Shown here: piece after piece, positions 1 through 6,846 of the stretch | Layout of the letters: each line of letters opens with the position of its first letter | Numbering within the stretch: the stretch's first letter is position 1 | Assembly: GCA_038217425.1 (NCBI GenBank) | Contig: JBBQPM010000150.1 | Coordinates: forward strand, 1-16,704 | Source of the DNA: JAIEPT01 sp038217425 | Lineage (GTDB): Bacteria > Planctomycetota > Planctomycetia > Gemmatales > Gemmataceae | Direction of reading: 5' to 3' | DNA length: 16,704 nucleotides | The notes under the pieces: model-generated | Told to the model about the DNA's origin: nothing | Seen by the model: only the letters and a program-made list of their open reading frames with translations | Database searches by the model: none | Program-made: the position numbers and the translations under genes

Positions 1-153
1 GGCCGGAGGCCTGGGTAAGAATTAAATCCTAGATCGGCCCTGAAGGGGCCGCTCGAAAGCCCCGTGCCGTTGAGCGGCCCCTACAGGGCCGACCACAGAC
101 ACCAACCTACCCAGGCCTCCGGCCTGGGCTATAGGAGACGGCCATACAGGCCG
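1..153. repeat. Nested REP-like palindromes (intergenic)
   Basis: Three stem-loops are stacked here. An inner pair of 21-nt arms (34-54 and 72-92) is complementary with one mismatch. An outer pair (1-19 and 106-124) is complementary with one mismatch, and 110-128 is itself a palindrome around CCCAGGCC/GGCCTGGG. A further 5-bp stem CGGCC/GGCCG lies at 139-143/149-153. The GGCC-rich dyads resemble REP/BIME elements mobilised by Y1 (RAYT) transposases, but no transposase is in the window, so the family assignment is inference. The element is probably cut by the left window edge. Nothing coding is seen from 1 to 254. It lies just downstream of the adaptor gene on the minus strand and could stabilise or terminate its transcript. 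Confidence 0.75.
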
Positions 154-254
154 AAAAATCACAACCGCCATCGTTTGACTGCGGGAAAAATGGCACTGTC
201 CGACTAGGTACGGCGATTTTGGAGCCGCGGCGTCGGCTTTTTCGTCTCCGCAGC

Positions 255-1424
255 TTACTCCGCCTTGTCGCTGCGGTCCTTGAAGAACGTGACCACGGCG
301 CTCATGTCGGGGCGTAGAAAACTCCCTTGCTTCTCGTCGGGGCGCAAGATGATCTTCACCCGCACCGCCACCGACGTGCGCCCGCGGTCGCCGATCGGCA
401 TGATCCGCGACACGTAACCGTCGTAAATGCGTTCCTGAAACGCCTCCGCGTACAGCTTGCACTTCTGACCCTGGAAGATCCGTGAGATATCGCGCTCGGC
501 GATCGGCAGGTCGACCTCCATGTTCGAGAGGTCCGCGATCTTGCACAGGCTCGTCGGCAGATCCTTCGCAAACGTGGCGTTGATCATGCCTCCTTTTGAC
601 GCCTCCTTCGTCAGCACGGTACCGGAGATCGGCGCCAGCACTTTCGTGTCTTCGAGGTTGGTTTTGATGCGCTTGCGGTCGGCCTCGGCGAACTCAAACT
701 CCGCCTTGGCGATCAGCGCCTCGATCGGCAGCGACGCCTGCAGTTTCTCGAGCCGATTCTTCATCTGCTCGACTTTGGTGAGCGAAGTGGCAAGCTCATT
801 GGAGGACTTGGTGCGAACCTGCTTCGATTCGGTCCTGTTGAAGTCGATGTCCGCCTTGGCCTGCTCCACGCGCACGTTGGCTTCCGCCAGTTCGGCGGCG
901 GCGAGCTGCAAGTCGGCCTCGGTCGTCTTCAGTAGCTTCTGATATTTCTGAAACGCACTCTGCGCCTGAGCCGCCGAGCGGTCGTAGTCGAGTTGGTACA
1001 TCGTCGCGTCGATGACCGCCAGGAGTTGGTTCTCCTTGATGTAGTCGCCTTCCTTGAAGTAAATCTCTTTCACCATGGCGCCGACCTTGGGGCTCACCTG
1101 CACCGAGTCGACGGCCACGATGTAGCCCTTCGCTTCCAAGACCTTGCCGTCCTTGTTGATCGAGACGAGGGCCGTTCCGGAGGCGGCAGCCTCGGTCGCG
1201 GCCTTTTTCGTCGGCGTCGCGGCATCCTCCTCGACGTTCGCCGGTTTGAAGAAGGCCAAATACCCCAGCCCCGAGCAAGCGATCGACAACACGAATACGG
1301 CCAGCCAGGGAATCATCGGAAACGATTGCGGCTGGCGCGAATGCTCGCTGAGCCGAAGGGAACGTACGCGGTCGGACAGACTTTCAGGCAGCGCAGCTTG
1401 GCCATTTGTCGGCGAATGAATCAT
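255..1424 (-). CDS. HlyD/MFP family efflux periplasmic adaptor subunit
   Basis: This 389-aa protein has the layout of membrane fusion (periplasmic adaptor) proteins, which link an inner-membrane ABC or RND pump to the outer membrane. Residues about 1-36 are cytosolic and 37-59 form one transmembrane anchor. A first half lipoyl-like domain (about 93-145) contains GAMVKEIYFKEGDYI. A long Ala/Glu/Lys-rich coiled coil follows to about 258, then the second lipoyl half with LAPISGTVL, and a beta-barrel with PIAERDISRIFQGQKCKLY. The ATG at 1424 has GGGAG about 8 nt upstream and a good promoter beyond that. No pump ATPase, RND permease or outer-membrane factor is adjacent: palindromic repeats follow downstream and a sugar-nucleotide gene diverges upstream. 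Substrate and partner are therefore unknown. The family call is firm; a role in export is inference. Confidence 0.9.
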   Translation of the reverse strand: MIHSPTNGQAALPESLSDRVRSLRLSEHSRQPQSFPMIPWLAVFVLSIACSGLGYLAFFKPANVEEDAATPTKKAATEAAASGTALVSINKDGKVLEAKGYIVAVDSVQVSPKVGAMVKEIYFKEGDYIKENQLLAVIDATMYQLDYDRSAAQAQSAFQKYQKLLKTTEADLQLAAAELAEANVRVEQAKADIDFNRTESKQVRTKSSNELATSLTKVEQMKNRLEKLQASLPIEALIAKAEFEFAEADRKRIKTNLEDTKVLAPISGTVLTKEASKGGMINATFAKDLPTSLCKIADLSNMEVDLPIAERDISRIFQGQKCKLYAEAFQERIYDGYVSRIMPIGDRGRTSVAVRVKIILRPDEKQGSFLRPDMSAVVTFFKDRSDKAE

Positions 1425-1455
1425 TACGAGTCTCCCAGGATTCGGCCTCCATCCA

Positions 1456-1485
1456 TTTATAGGCCTTGCGGTCGACGCGAGTCAA
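1456..1485 (-). promoter_or_regulatory. Sigma-70-type promoter of the adaptor gene
   Basis: On the minus strand, TTGACT (1485-1480) is followed after 18 nt by TATAAA (1461-1456). Transcription would start near 1449, giving a leader of about 25 nt that contains the GGGAG ribosome binding site of the adaptor gene. Five of six bases match consensus in each box. This is pattern recognition only; no transcript evidence is available. Confidence 0.6.
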
Positions 1486-1572
1486 GACGGATGATTCCCC
1501 GCCGACCCCTCGTCACGTCCTCTGCATTCTATCTAAAATGAAGGTTCTCGCTTCCTTTTCCGAGGCTTCTCC

Positions 1573-2511
1573 ATGCGGACTTTGATCACCGGCGGCGCCG
1601 GCTTCGTCGGCTCCCACCTCTGCGAACGCTTCCTCGCCGAGGGGCACGACGTCCTGTGCGTCGACAATTTCATCACCGGCAATCGCCGAAACGTCGAACA
1701 TCTCCTCCCCAATCCACGCTTCGAACTGCTGCATCAGAACGTCTCCGAGCACATCAACGTCCCTGGACCCGTCGACAACATCCTACACTTCGCGTCCCCC
1801 GCCAGTCCGCCTGATTACCTCAAGCACCCGATTCACACGCTCAAAGTCGGCTCGCTCGGCACCCATAACACCCTCGGCCTCGCCAAGGCCAAGAACGCCC
1901 GATTTCTCCTCGCCAGCACCAGCGAAGTGTACGGCGACCCCGAAAAGCATCCCCAGTCCGAAGATTACTGGGGTAATGTCAATCCCATCGGCGTCCGCGG
2001 CGTCTACGACGAGGCCAAACGCTTCGCCGAGGCCATGACCATGGCCTATCGCCGATCCCACGACGTCAACACCCACATCGTCCGCATCTTCAACACCTAC
2101 GGCGAACGCATGCGCCTCGACGACGGACGCGTCGTCCCCAACCTCATGGGCCAGGCCCTTCGCGGCGAACCCCTCACCGTCTACGGCAGCGGCCAGCAAA
2201 CCCGCAGCTTCTGCTACGTCGGCGATCTCGTCGAAGGCATTTACCGACTCCTGCAAACTGAGTTCTACGAACCGGTGAACCTCGGCAATCCGCACGAAGT
2301 GACCATCCTCGAATTCGCCCAGGAGATCCTCGAACTCACCGGCAGCCAGGGGGGGATTGTCTTTAAGGAATTGCCCCAGGACGACCCGCGCATCCGCAAA
2401 CCCGACATTACCCGAGCGCGGAATTTGCTCGGGTGGGAGCCCAAGGTGAGTCGTAAAGAAGGGATGAAGCAAACGCTGGAATATTTCCGCCGAGTGCAGG
2501 GCGTGATATAG
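1573..2511 (+). CDS. uxs: UDP-glucuronate decarboxylase (UDP-xylose synthase), extended SDR
   Basis: This 312-aa extended short-chain dehydrogenase most likely converts UDP-glucuronate to UDP-xylose with bound NAD, supplying surface polysaccharide synthesis in the cytosol. The Rossmann motif GGAGFVGS is at residues 7-14. The catalytic YxxxK is at Tyr145-Lys149 in the UXS-typical context GNVNPIG..GVYDEAK. STSEVYGDP (115-123) carries the Ser/Thr-Glu residues typical of UXS, and RIFNTYG (171-177) and GQQTRSFCYV are also family signatures. Length matches bacterial UXS proteins of about 310-320 aa. The ATG at 1573 has GAGG 7 nt upstream. The gene is divergent from the adaptor gene and has no glycosyltransferase neighbours, so the downstream pathway is not shown. 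A related 4,6-dehydratase is the main alternative, but the motif set favours UXS. Confidence 0.9.
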   Translation: MRTLITGGAGFVGSHLCERFLAEGHDVLCVDNFITGNRRNVEHLLPNPRFELLHQNVSEHINVPGPVDNILHFASPASPPDYLKHPIHTLKVGSLGTHNTLGLAKAKNARFLLASTSEVYGDPEKHPQSEDYWGNVNPIGVRGVYDEAKRFAEAMTMAYRRSHDVNTHIVRIFNTYGERMRLDDGRVVPNLMGQALRGEPLTVYGSGQQTRSFCYVGDLVEGIYRLLQTEFYEPVNLGNPHEVTILEFAQEILELTGSQGGIVFKELPQDDPRIRKPDITRARNLLGWEPKVSRKEGMKQTLEYFRRVQGVI

Positions 2512-2518
2512 TCTTAGT

Positions 2519-2570
2519 GAGCCCGCAGCGCGAGCAAGGGAAAAGATACCCTTGCTCGCGCTGCGGGCTC
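2519..2570. repeat. Perfect 22-bp inverted repeat, dispersed palindrome copy 1
   Basis: Arms 2519-2540 and 2549-2570 are perfectly complementary around an 8-nt A-rich loop (2541-2548). The arm core GCCCGCAGCGC recurs in the second copy at 5856-5915. It sits between the decarboxylase stop and hisB, where it would form a very stable hairpin. No T-tract follows, so it is not a classical intrinsic terminator. It may end or protect the upstream transcript. An ATG inside its right arm (2552) is in frame with hisB but is not the likely start. Confidence 0.9.
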
Positions 2571-2590
2571 GGAATTTTAGGAAGGTCCCC

Positions 2591-3181
2591 ATGCCCGCAC
2601 GCATCGCTGAACTTCGTCGACAGACCGGCGAAACGCTCATTTCCCTGAAGCTCAACCTCGACGGCGCCGGCGTCAGCAAAGTCCGGACCGGCGTCGGCTT
2701 CCTCGATCACATGCTCACGTTGCTCGCCAAGCACAGCCTGATCGATCTCGAAGTCGACGCGGACGGCGATCTGCACGTCGATTCGCATCACACCGTCGAG
2801 GACGTCGGCATCTGTTTCGGCAAGGCGCTCGTGCAGGCCGTGGGCGACAAGGCCGGCATTCGGCGGTACGGTTTCATGACGCTGCCGATGGATGAGACGC
2901 TGGTGACGTCGGCCGTCGATCTATCGGGCCGATCGTTTTGCGTTTGGAATGTCGAAGTTCCCAACGAGATGTTGGGCAACTTCAGCTCGCCGCTGGCGGA
3001 GGAGTTTTGGCGCGCGGTCGCCGGGAGCGGACAACTCGCACTGCACGTGGTGCTGCATCACGGCAAGAATGCTCATCACATCATCGAAGCGGTATTCAAG
3101 GCGACGGCGCGCGCGCTGCGGCAAGCGGTGGAAGCCGACCCGCGCTCGCCGGGCATCCCGTCGACGAAGGGCGTGCTGTAG
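2591..3181 (+). CDS. hisB: Imidazoleglycerol-phosphate dehydratase
   Basis: HisB dehydrates D-erythro-imidazoleglycerol phosphate to imidazoleacetol phosphate in histidine synthesis. The 196-aa protein is the monofunctional, full-length form. Metal-binding and catalytic motifs are intact in both duplicated halves: FLDHM (37-41) and HHTVEDVG (66-73), then LHHGKNAHHIIEA (155-167). PMDET (99-103), AVDLSGR (108-114) and the C-terminal IPSTKG also fit. I chose the ATG at 2591 because AGGAAGG lies 5 nt upstream and family members begin about here. The frame stays open upstream to an ATG at 2552, but that stretch is translated palindrome. No other his genes are nearby, consistent with scattered histidine genes in planctomycetes. 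It converges with the SDR gene, with a 10-nt gap. Confidence 0.95.
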   Translation: MPARIAELRRQTGETLISLKLNLDGAGVSKVRTGVGFLDHMLTLLAKHSLIDLEVDADGDLHVDSHHTVEDVGICFGKALVQAVGDKAGIRRYGFMTLPMDETLVTSAVDLSGRSFCVWNVEVPNEMLGNFSSPLAEEFWRAVAGSGQLALHVVLHHGKNAHHIIEAVFKATARALRQAVEADPRSPGIPSTKGVL

Positions 3182-3191
3182 CGAGCACTGT

Positions 3192-4121
3192 TTACTTCGC
3201 CGCCAGCAAGTCCCGCAGCGCCGCTTCAACCTCGGTGAACTTGAACACGTACCCGTGCTCCAGCGCCTTCTTCGGCAGCACGCGCTGCCCTTTCGTGATC
3301 ACGTCCGCCACTTCGCCCAGGAGCAAGTTGAGCGCGAATGCGGGCGTCGGCATGAAGCTCGGCCTACCCAGCACTTTGCCCAACGCTTGCGAGAAGACCT
3401 TGTTGGAAACCGGGTTCGGCGCCGTGCCGTTGAGCGGGCCGACCACCTTGTCGCGATCGAGGGCGAAGAGGATCAGGCCGACGAGATCGTCGTGATGGAT
3501 CCAGCTCATGATTTGGGCGCCGGAACTGATCGGCCCGCCCACGAACATTTTGAAGGGTGTAAGCATCTTGCCGAGCGCGCCGCCCTCGGGGTCGAGGACG
3601 ACGCCGACGCGCAGCATCACCGTGCGGATGCCGTGCAGCGCGGCTCCCTGGGCCGCTTTTTCCCAGTCGATGCAGAGCTGGGCGAGAAAGTCGTTGCCGG
3701 CCGGGCTGTTCTCGTCGAACTCGGCTGTTTCGTGCGGGCCGTAGATGCCGATCGCGGATGCGGAGATGAGCGACTTGGGCGTACCGTCGGCACGTTTGGG
3801 ATGCTTGCTCATGGCGGTCACCACGTTCTGCGTGCTGACGATTCGGCTCGAGCGCATCACTTCCTTGAACTCGGCGCTCCAGCGGCGATTGAAGATTCCC
3901 TCCCCCACGAGATTGACGACGGCATCGCAGCTGGCGACTTCGTCGATCCAAGGTCCCGACTCCGCGGGATTGCCCGCGACCGCTTGGACCGCGGTCGCCC
4001 AGCGCGCGATCACTTTCTCGGGATGTCGCGTGAGCAGCACCGGCCGATCGCCGCGGTCTAGTAAACGTTTAATAAGCCGAGTGCCGACCAGCCCGGTGCC
4101 GCCGGTGATCAAGATTTTCAT
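3192..4121 (-). CDS. TIGR01777-type (YfcH-like) NAD(P)-dependent epimerase family protein
   Basis: This 309-aa atypical SDR starts with the nucleotide-binding motif GGTGLVG (residues 7-13). It contains the family markers SASAIGIYG, SWIHHDDLVGLI and GPLNGTAPNPV. It ends with the DUF1731-like C-terminal block (GYVFKFTEVEAALRDLL). The family includes E. coli YfcH and plant SulA-like proteins; no substrate is established, so none is assigned. The ATG at 4121 is the natural start. The ECF sigma factor gene ends 48 nt upstream on the same strand, so the two could share a transcript, but nothing links their functions. The 3' end converges on hisB with 10 nt between stops. Confidence 0.88.
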   Translation of the reverse strand: MKILITGGTGLVGTRLIKRLLDRGDRPVLLTRHPEKVIARWATAVQAVAGNPAESGPWIDEVASCDAVVNLVGEGIFNRRWSAEFKEVMRSSRIVSTQNVVTAMSKHPKRADGTPKSLISASAIGIYGPHETAEFDENSPAGNDFLAQLCIDWEKAAQGAALHGIRTVMLRVGVVLDPEGGALGKMLTPFKMFVGGPISSGAQIMSWIHHDDLVGLILFALDRDKVVGPLNGTAPNPVSNKVFSQALGKVLGRPSFMPTPAFALNLLLGEVADVITKGQRVLPKKALEHGYVFKFTEVEAALRDLLAAK

Positions 4122-4169
4122 GGTTGCTCCGTGTTCGTTCCGTTCGCGGGTCTAACGAATCATCTATAG

Positions 4170-4775
4170 TCACTCGGTATCGCGTTCGTCCATGAAAATG
4201 TAATTCTTGAGCACGTCGCGCAAATTGTCGCGGGCCCGGGAGAGAAGCGATTTCACCCCCTTGGGCGTCAGGCCCATCACCTCGGCAATCTCCGCGTAAT
4301 TCATGTCCTCGAACTTGTTGAGCACTACCGCCATCCGCTGGCGTTCGTTGAGCGTCTCGAGCGCCTGTTGAATGATGCCCGCGAGTTCCTGCTGCTGAAT
4401 GCGCTGATGCGGTTGCGCGCCGCGATCCAGGACGATCTGCTCGGCAGGGCGGGGCCCCAGCGGGCCGGAATCGCGTAAGTTGAGCGGCACCGAAGGCCGA
4501 CGCTGCCGCGAACGCAAGTGATTGATGGCGAGATTGTTGGCGATGGTATAGAGCCAGGTCGAGAACTTGGCTTGCGGATGGTAGCGTTTTCGTCCCCGGT
4601 AGACTCTCAGGAAACACTCCTGGGCCAGGTCTTCCGCTTCCTCGGCGTTGCCGACGAGATGATGCATGACCATGACGAGCCGGGGATGGTAGAGTTCGAC
4701 GAGCTCGGCGAAGGCGGCGTTGTCGTCGTTGCGGACGCGCAGCATCAGCCGGATGTCCGGATCACGCAGTGCCAT
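4170..4775 (-). CDS. ECF-type RNA polymerase sigma factor (sigma-70 family)
   Basis: This 201-aa protein has the two-domain ECF layout. Sigma-2 covers about residues 19-93, with the core-binding EEAEDLAQECFLRVY and the DNA-melting/-10 segment FSTWLYTIANNLAINHLRSR. A Pro-rich linker follows, then sigma-4 at about 125-190 with LNERQRMAVVLNKFEDMNYAEIAEVMGLT and the helix-turn-helix GVKSLLSRAR. It would direct polymerase to a specific regulon. The frame is open to a TTG at 4799, adding 8 residues. I prefer the ATG at 4775, although neither start has a well-spaced Shine-Dalgarno. An extended -10 promoter lies upstream. No anti-sigma gene adjoins it; the nearest anti-sigma-like protein is at 7134-9197 on the other strand. 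Confidence 0.92.
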   Translation of the reverse strand: MALRDPDIRLMLRVRNDDNAAFAELVELYHPRLVMVMHHLVGNAEEAEDLAQECFLRVYRGRKRYHPQAKFSTWLYTIANNLAINHLRSRQRRPSVPLNLRDSGPLGPRPAEQIVLDRGAQPHQRIQQQELAGIIQQALETLNERQRMAVVLNKFEDMNYAEIAEVMGLTPKGVKSLLSRARDNLRDVLKNYIFMDERDTE

Positions 4776-4849
4776 TTGCGTGCTGGTTTCCCCGGTCAAA
4801 GCGGCACCGTCCCCCCTCCGTTTCCGGTCGCTAGTTGCAGACGAATGAG

Positions 4850-4858
4850 ATTATACCA
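4850..4858 (-). promoter_or_regulatory. Extended -10 promoter of the sigma factor gene
   Basis: On the minus strand the sequence reads TGGTATAAT, a perfect TATAAT (4855-4850) with the TG extension one base upstream (4858-4857). No good -35 box sits at the usual spacing, as expected for extended -10 promoters. Transcription would begin near 4843, giving a leader of about 67 nt to the ATG at 4775. The element suggests expression by the housekeeping sigma factor. Confidence 0.55.
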
Positions 4859-5072
4859 AATCGACGCTGGGACCGCCCCAGACAAAATGCCTTGACCGCG
4901 CGTTTCGCTGCCCTTGCGAATAACCGCCTACGCCATTCCACAGCTGGTCTGGCGTGCGAAAATTTCCGAGGCGATTTCACGCAAGAATCCCGGAATCCTC
5001 TTCAATTTCCGCAGAACCCCAAACTCACGCCACTTCTTCGTTGCTCGCCTGAGCCGATTTCCTACAACACGA

Positions 5073-5846
5073 ATGAGGGTGACGGAACACCGGAGCCAAG
5101 TCCATCATCTCCGACTGCTTCGAGGTGTAGACGTGCGACAGCCCCTCATTCTGAATTACTTCAGCCTTCTCGCCGACGACGAGTCCAGCGTGCGTGCGCA
5201 GGCCGTCAATCAGACGTGCCGGCAGGCTCGGCAAAAGTTTCATCGCGCCGTCCAGGCACGCTACAACGAAGCGACGCTCGAACGACTCCTCTCTTCTGCC
5301 GAGGTTCAGGTGCGCCAGGCGGCAGTGCTCGCGCTGCAGGTGCAGGGGACCATGAACGTCAACATGCCGCTCGCTGGCTGCCTGCACGACGACGACGCCA
5401 CCGTCCGCAACTGGGCGACGCAGACGCTCTGGTCGATTTGGCTGCGTGCCGACTCGGTCGAGAACAACAGCGAGCTCGCCCGACTCGCGGAGATGGAAGT
5501 TAGCGCCGAAAGCGCACCGACGATCCTGGCCGGCTTCGAAGCGCTGTTGCGCCAGGCGCCCCGTTTTGCCGAGGCGTACAATCAGCGGGCGATTGTCTTC
5601 TTCCGTCTGGGCGATTTCCCGAGAGCGATCGCCGACTGCGAACGAACGCTACGCATCAATCCCTACCATTTCGGCGCCGCGTCCGGCATGGGACAGGCGT
5701 TCATGAAACAACGCAAGTACCGTGCCGCTCTGCGCACGTATCGCCGGGCCAATCGCATCCATCCGGATCTCGACGGCGTGCCGGAAACGATCGCCTCGCT
5801 GGAGCGCCTGCTCGGCGGCGAAGGCAAACGCGAAAATGAGAAGTAG
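5073..5846 (+). CDS. HEAT-repeat plus TPR protein
   Basis: This protein of about 257 aa joins two helical-repeat regions. Residues about 30-125 contain HEAT-like units (DDESSVRAQAV, SAEVQVRQAAVLAL, DDDATVRNWATQTLW). Residues about 147-248 contain TPR units (FAEAYNQRAIVFFRLGDFPRAIADCERTLRINP, then FGAASGMGQAFMKQRKYRAALRTYRRANRIHP). Such proteins are protein-interaction scaffolds; no enzyme motif, signal peptide or membrane segment is visible. The start is uncertain. The frame is open from a TTG at 4914, but residues before 5073 look non-conserved. The ATG at 5073 has no Shine-Dalgarno, while a GTG at 5133 has GAGG 7 nt upstream and may be the true start. The gene diverges from the ECF sigma gene and converges on clpS, with a dispersed palindrome between the latter two. 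Confidence 0.8.
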   Translation: MRVTEHRSQVHHLRLLRGVDVRQPLILNYFSLLADDESSVRAQAVNQTCRQARQKFHRAVQARYNEATLERLLSSAEVQVRQAAVLALQVQGTMNVNMPLAGCLHDDDATVRNWATQTLWSIWLRADSVENNSELARLAEMEVSAESAPTILAGFEALLRQAPRFAEAYNQRAIVFFRLGDFPRAIADCERTLRINPYHFGAASGMGQAFMKQRKYRAALRTYRRANRIHPDLDGVPETIASLERLLGGEGKRENEK

Positions 5847-5855
5847 TGTTTTGAA

Positions 5856-5915
5856 AGCCCGCAGCGCAAGCAAGGATTCGGGGTCGCCGCTGGCGCCTTG
5901 CGTGCGCTGCGGGCT
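5856..5915. repeat. Dispersed GCCCGCAGCGC palindrome, copy 2
   Basis: Arms 5856-5875 and 5896-5915 pair over 20 bp with one mismatch around a 20-nt loop. The outer arm sequence matches copy 1 at 2519-2570, but the loops differ in length and sequence. It occupies almost all of the gap between two convergent genes (HEAT/TPR stop at 5846, clpS stop at 5921), so it could act as a bidirectional transcript end. There is no T-tract on either side. Confidence 0.88.
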
Positions 5916-5920
5916 CCTGA

Positions 5921-6262
5921 TCAAGTCGCCGGTTCCAGGTACACGCCCAGGGAGCCAAGCTGTCGGCCATCCGGCAGCGTCTCATGAAACGTCTGCATTT
6001 GTTCGACCTTGAGTTCCGCCACTTCTTTCGAACCCGTCCAGATGATCGCTCGGCCTTTGACGTGCGCCTCGCTGGTGAGTTGGAACGCTTTCTCGAACTC
6101 ACAGCTCAAGACTTTCTGCAGCACTTCGACGACAAAACCCATGGTGTGATGGTCGTCGTTCTCGAGGATGACGTGAAACGGAGGCAACTGCCGCGTCTTG
6201 CCCTGCGTGCGCTTCTTCGGCTTGGTCCGAACGATCGGTTCCTGCAAGATGGGCTCGCTCAC
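5921..6262 (-). CDS. clpS: ATP-dependent Clp protease adaptor ClpS
   Basis: ClpS binds N-degron substrates and delivers them to the ClpA/ClpC unfoldase in the cytosol. The 113-aa protein has a basic, disordered N-terminal tail (about 1-26) and the ClpS core. Pocket residues NDD lie at 35-37 (followed by HHTM), with His67 in EAHVKGRAI. This is the NDDHH variant instead of the enterobacterial NDDYTPM, so the Thr-Pro pair of the pocket is changed; I infer a possibly altered N-degron preference. The start is GTG at 6262 with GGAG 8 nt upstream, which fixes the choice. dtd lies 66 nt upstream on the same strand, and a possible TTGTCA box sits in that gap. No clpA or clpC is nearby. Confidence 0.93.
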   Translation of the reverse strand: MSEPILQEPIVRTKPKKRTQGKTRQLPPFHVILENDDHHTMGFVVEVLQKVLSCEFEKAFQLTSEAHVKGRAIIWTGSKEVAELKVEQMQTFHETLPDGRQLGSLGVYLEPAT

Positions 6263-6328
6263 GACAGATCTCCGGCGGGGTTTGGCAGATGAACATAGAT
6301 TAGCAGATCGTTCGCCCGGTTGACAAGC

Positions 6329-6772
6329 CTACGCTCGGCTTTCGAGCATGAGCGTCACTGGACCGTCGTTGACCAACTCGACCTTCATGTCGGCGCCGAA
6401 GACGCCGGTCGCCACGGGGACGCCGAGACCTTTGACGTCGTTGATGAATTGTTCGTAGAGGGGGATGGCGAGTTCGGGGGGCGCCGCCTCGATGAAGCTG
6501 GGCCGTTTTCCTTTGCGACAATCGCCGTAAAGCGTGAATTGGCTAATAATCAGCATCGCTCCGCCGACGGCGATCAAGTCGCGATTCATCTTGCCCGCGT
6601 CGTCCGGGAAGATTCGTAGGCCTGCGATCTTCTCGGCGAGCCAGCGGCTTTGCTGGACCGTGTCCGCATGGGTGACGCCCAGCAGCGTGACCAACCCGGC
6701 GCCGATCGAACCGGCGACGGCGCCGTCGATGACGACTTGCGCCCGGGAAACGCGCTGCACCAACGCTCGCAT
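6329..6772 (-). CDS. dtd: D-aminoacyl-tRNA deacylase
   Basis: DTD hydrolyses D-aminoacyl-tRNAs (and Gly-tRNA-Ala mischarges), preventing D-amino acid incorporation. The 147-aa protein is full length and begins with the family N-terminus MRALVQRVSRA. Its active-site elements are intact: SQFTL (77-81), the KRPSF loop (89-93) and the Gly-cisPro motif NDGPVT (135-140). The frame is open 20 codons upstream to 6832, but family alignment favours the ATG at 6772. The intergenic region with the divergent 6847 gene is 74 nt. It precedes clpS on the same strand; both act in protein quality control, though a functional link is only inferred. Confidence 0.94.
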   Translation of the reverse strand: MRALVQRVSRAQVVIDGAVAGSIGAGLVTLLGVTHADTVQQSRWLAEKIAGLRIFPDDAGKMNRDLIAVGGAMLIISQFTLYGDCRKGKRPSFIEAAPPELAIPLYEQFINDVKGLGVPVATGVFGADMKVELVNDGPVTLMLESRA

Positions 6773-6784
6773 GGAAGAATGCCC

Positions 6785-6813
6785 TTGTCCCTGGAGTGCG
6801 GATCGGCCACAAT
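6785..6813 (+). promoter_or_regulatory. Candidate sigma-70 promoter for the 6847-11498 gene set
   Basis: TTGTCC (6785-6790) and CACAAT (6808-6813) are separated by 17 nt on the plus strand. A start near 6820 would give a leader of about 27 nt. Each box matches four to five of six consensus positions, so this is a plausible but modest prediction. It lies in the divergent gap with dtd. Confidence 0.38.
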
Positions 6814-6846
6814 GCGAGAAGACTAAATTCAAACGATCGGTGGCCC

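Noticed and set aside
62..77. 16-nt exact match to 3422-3437 inside the SDR gene, with a further 9-nt match after a 10-nt gap
   Set aside because: In the gene the bases encode a conserved GPLNGTA motif, so there is no sign of repeat insertion. Chance similarity between GC-rich sequences is the simpler explanation.
2552..2590. Upstream in-frame ATG for hisB at 2552
   Set aside because: The extra residues are translated from the palindrome right arm. The ATG at 2591 has a well-placed AGGAAGG and matches the family N-terminus.
1783..2679. 298-codon minus-strand frame opposite the UDP-glucuronate decarboxylase gene
   Set aside because: Antisense of a strongly conserved enzyme, low-complexity Gly/Val/Asp composition; it also runs through the 22-bp inverted repeat.
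2949..4061. 370-codon plus-strand frame across hisB and the SDR gene
   Set aside because: It overlaps the 3' half of hisB and is antisense to the SDR gene. Its composition is Arg/His/Ala-rich with no recognisable domain.
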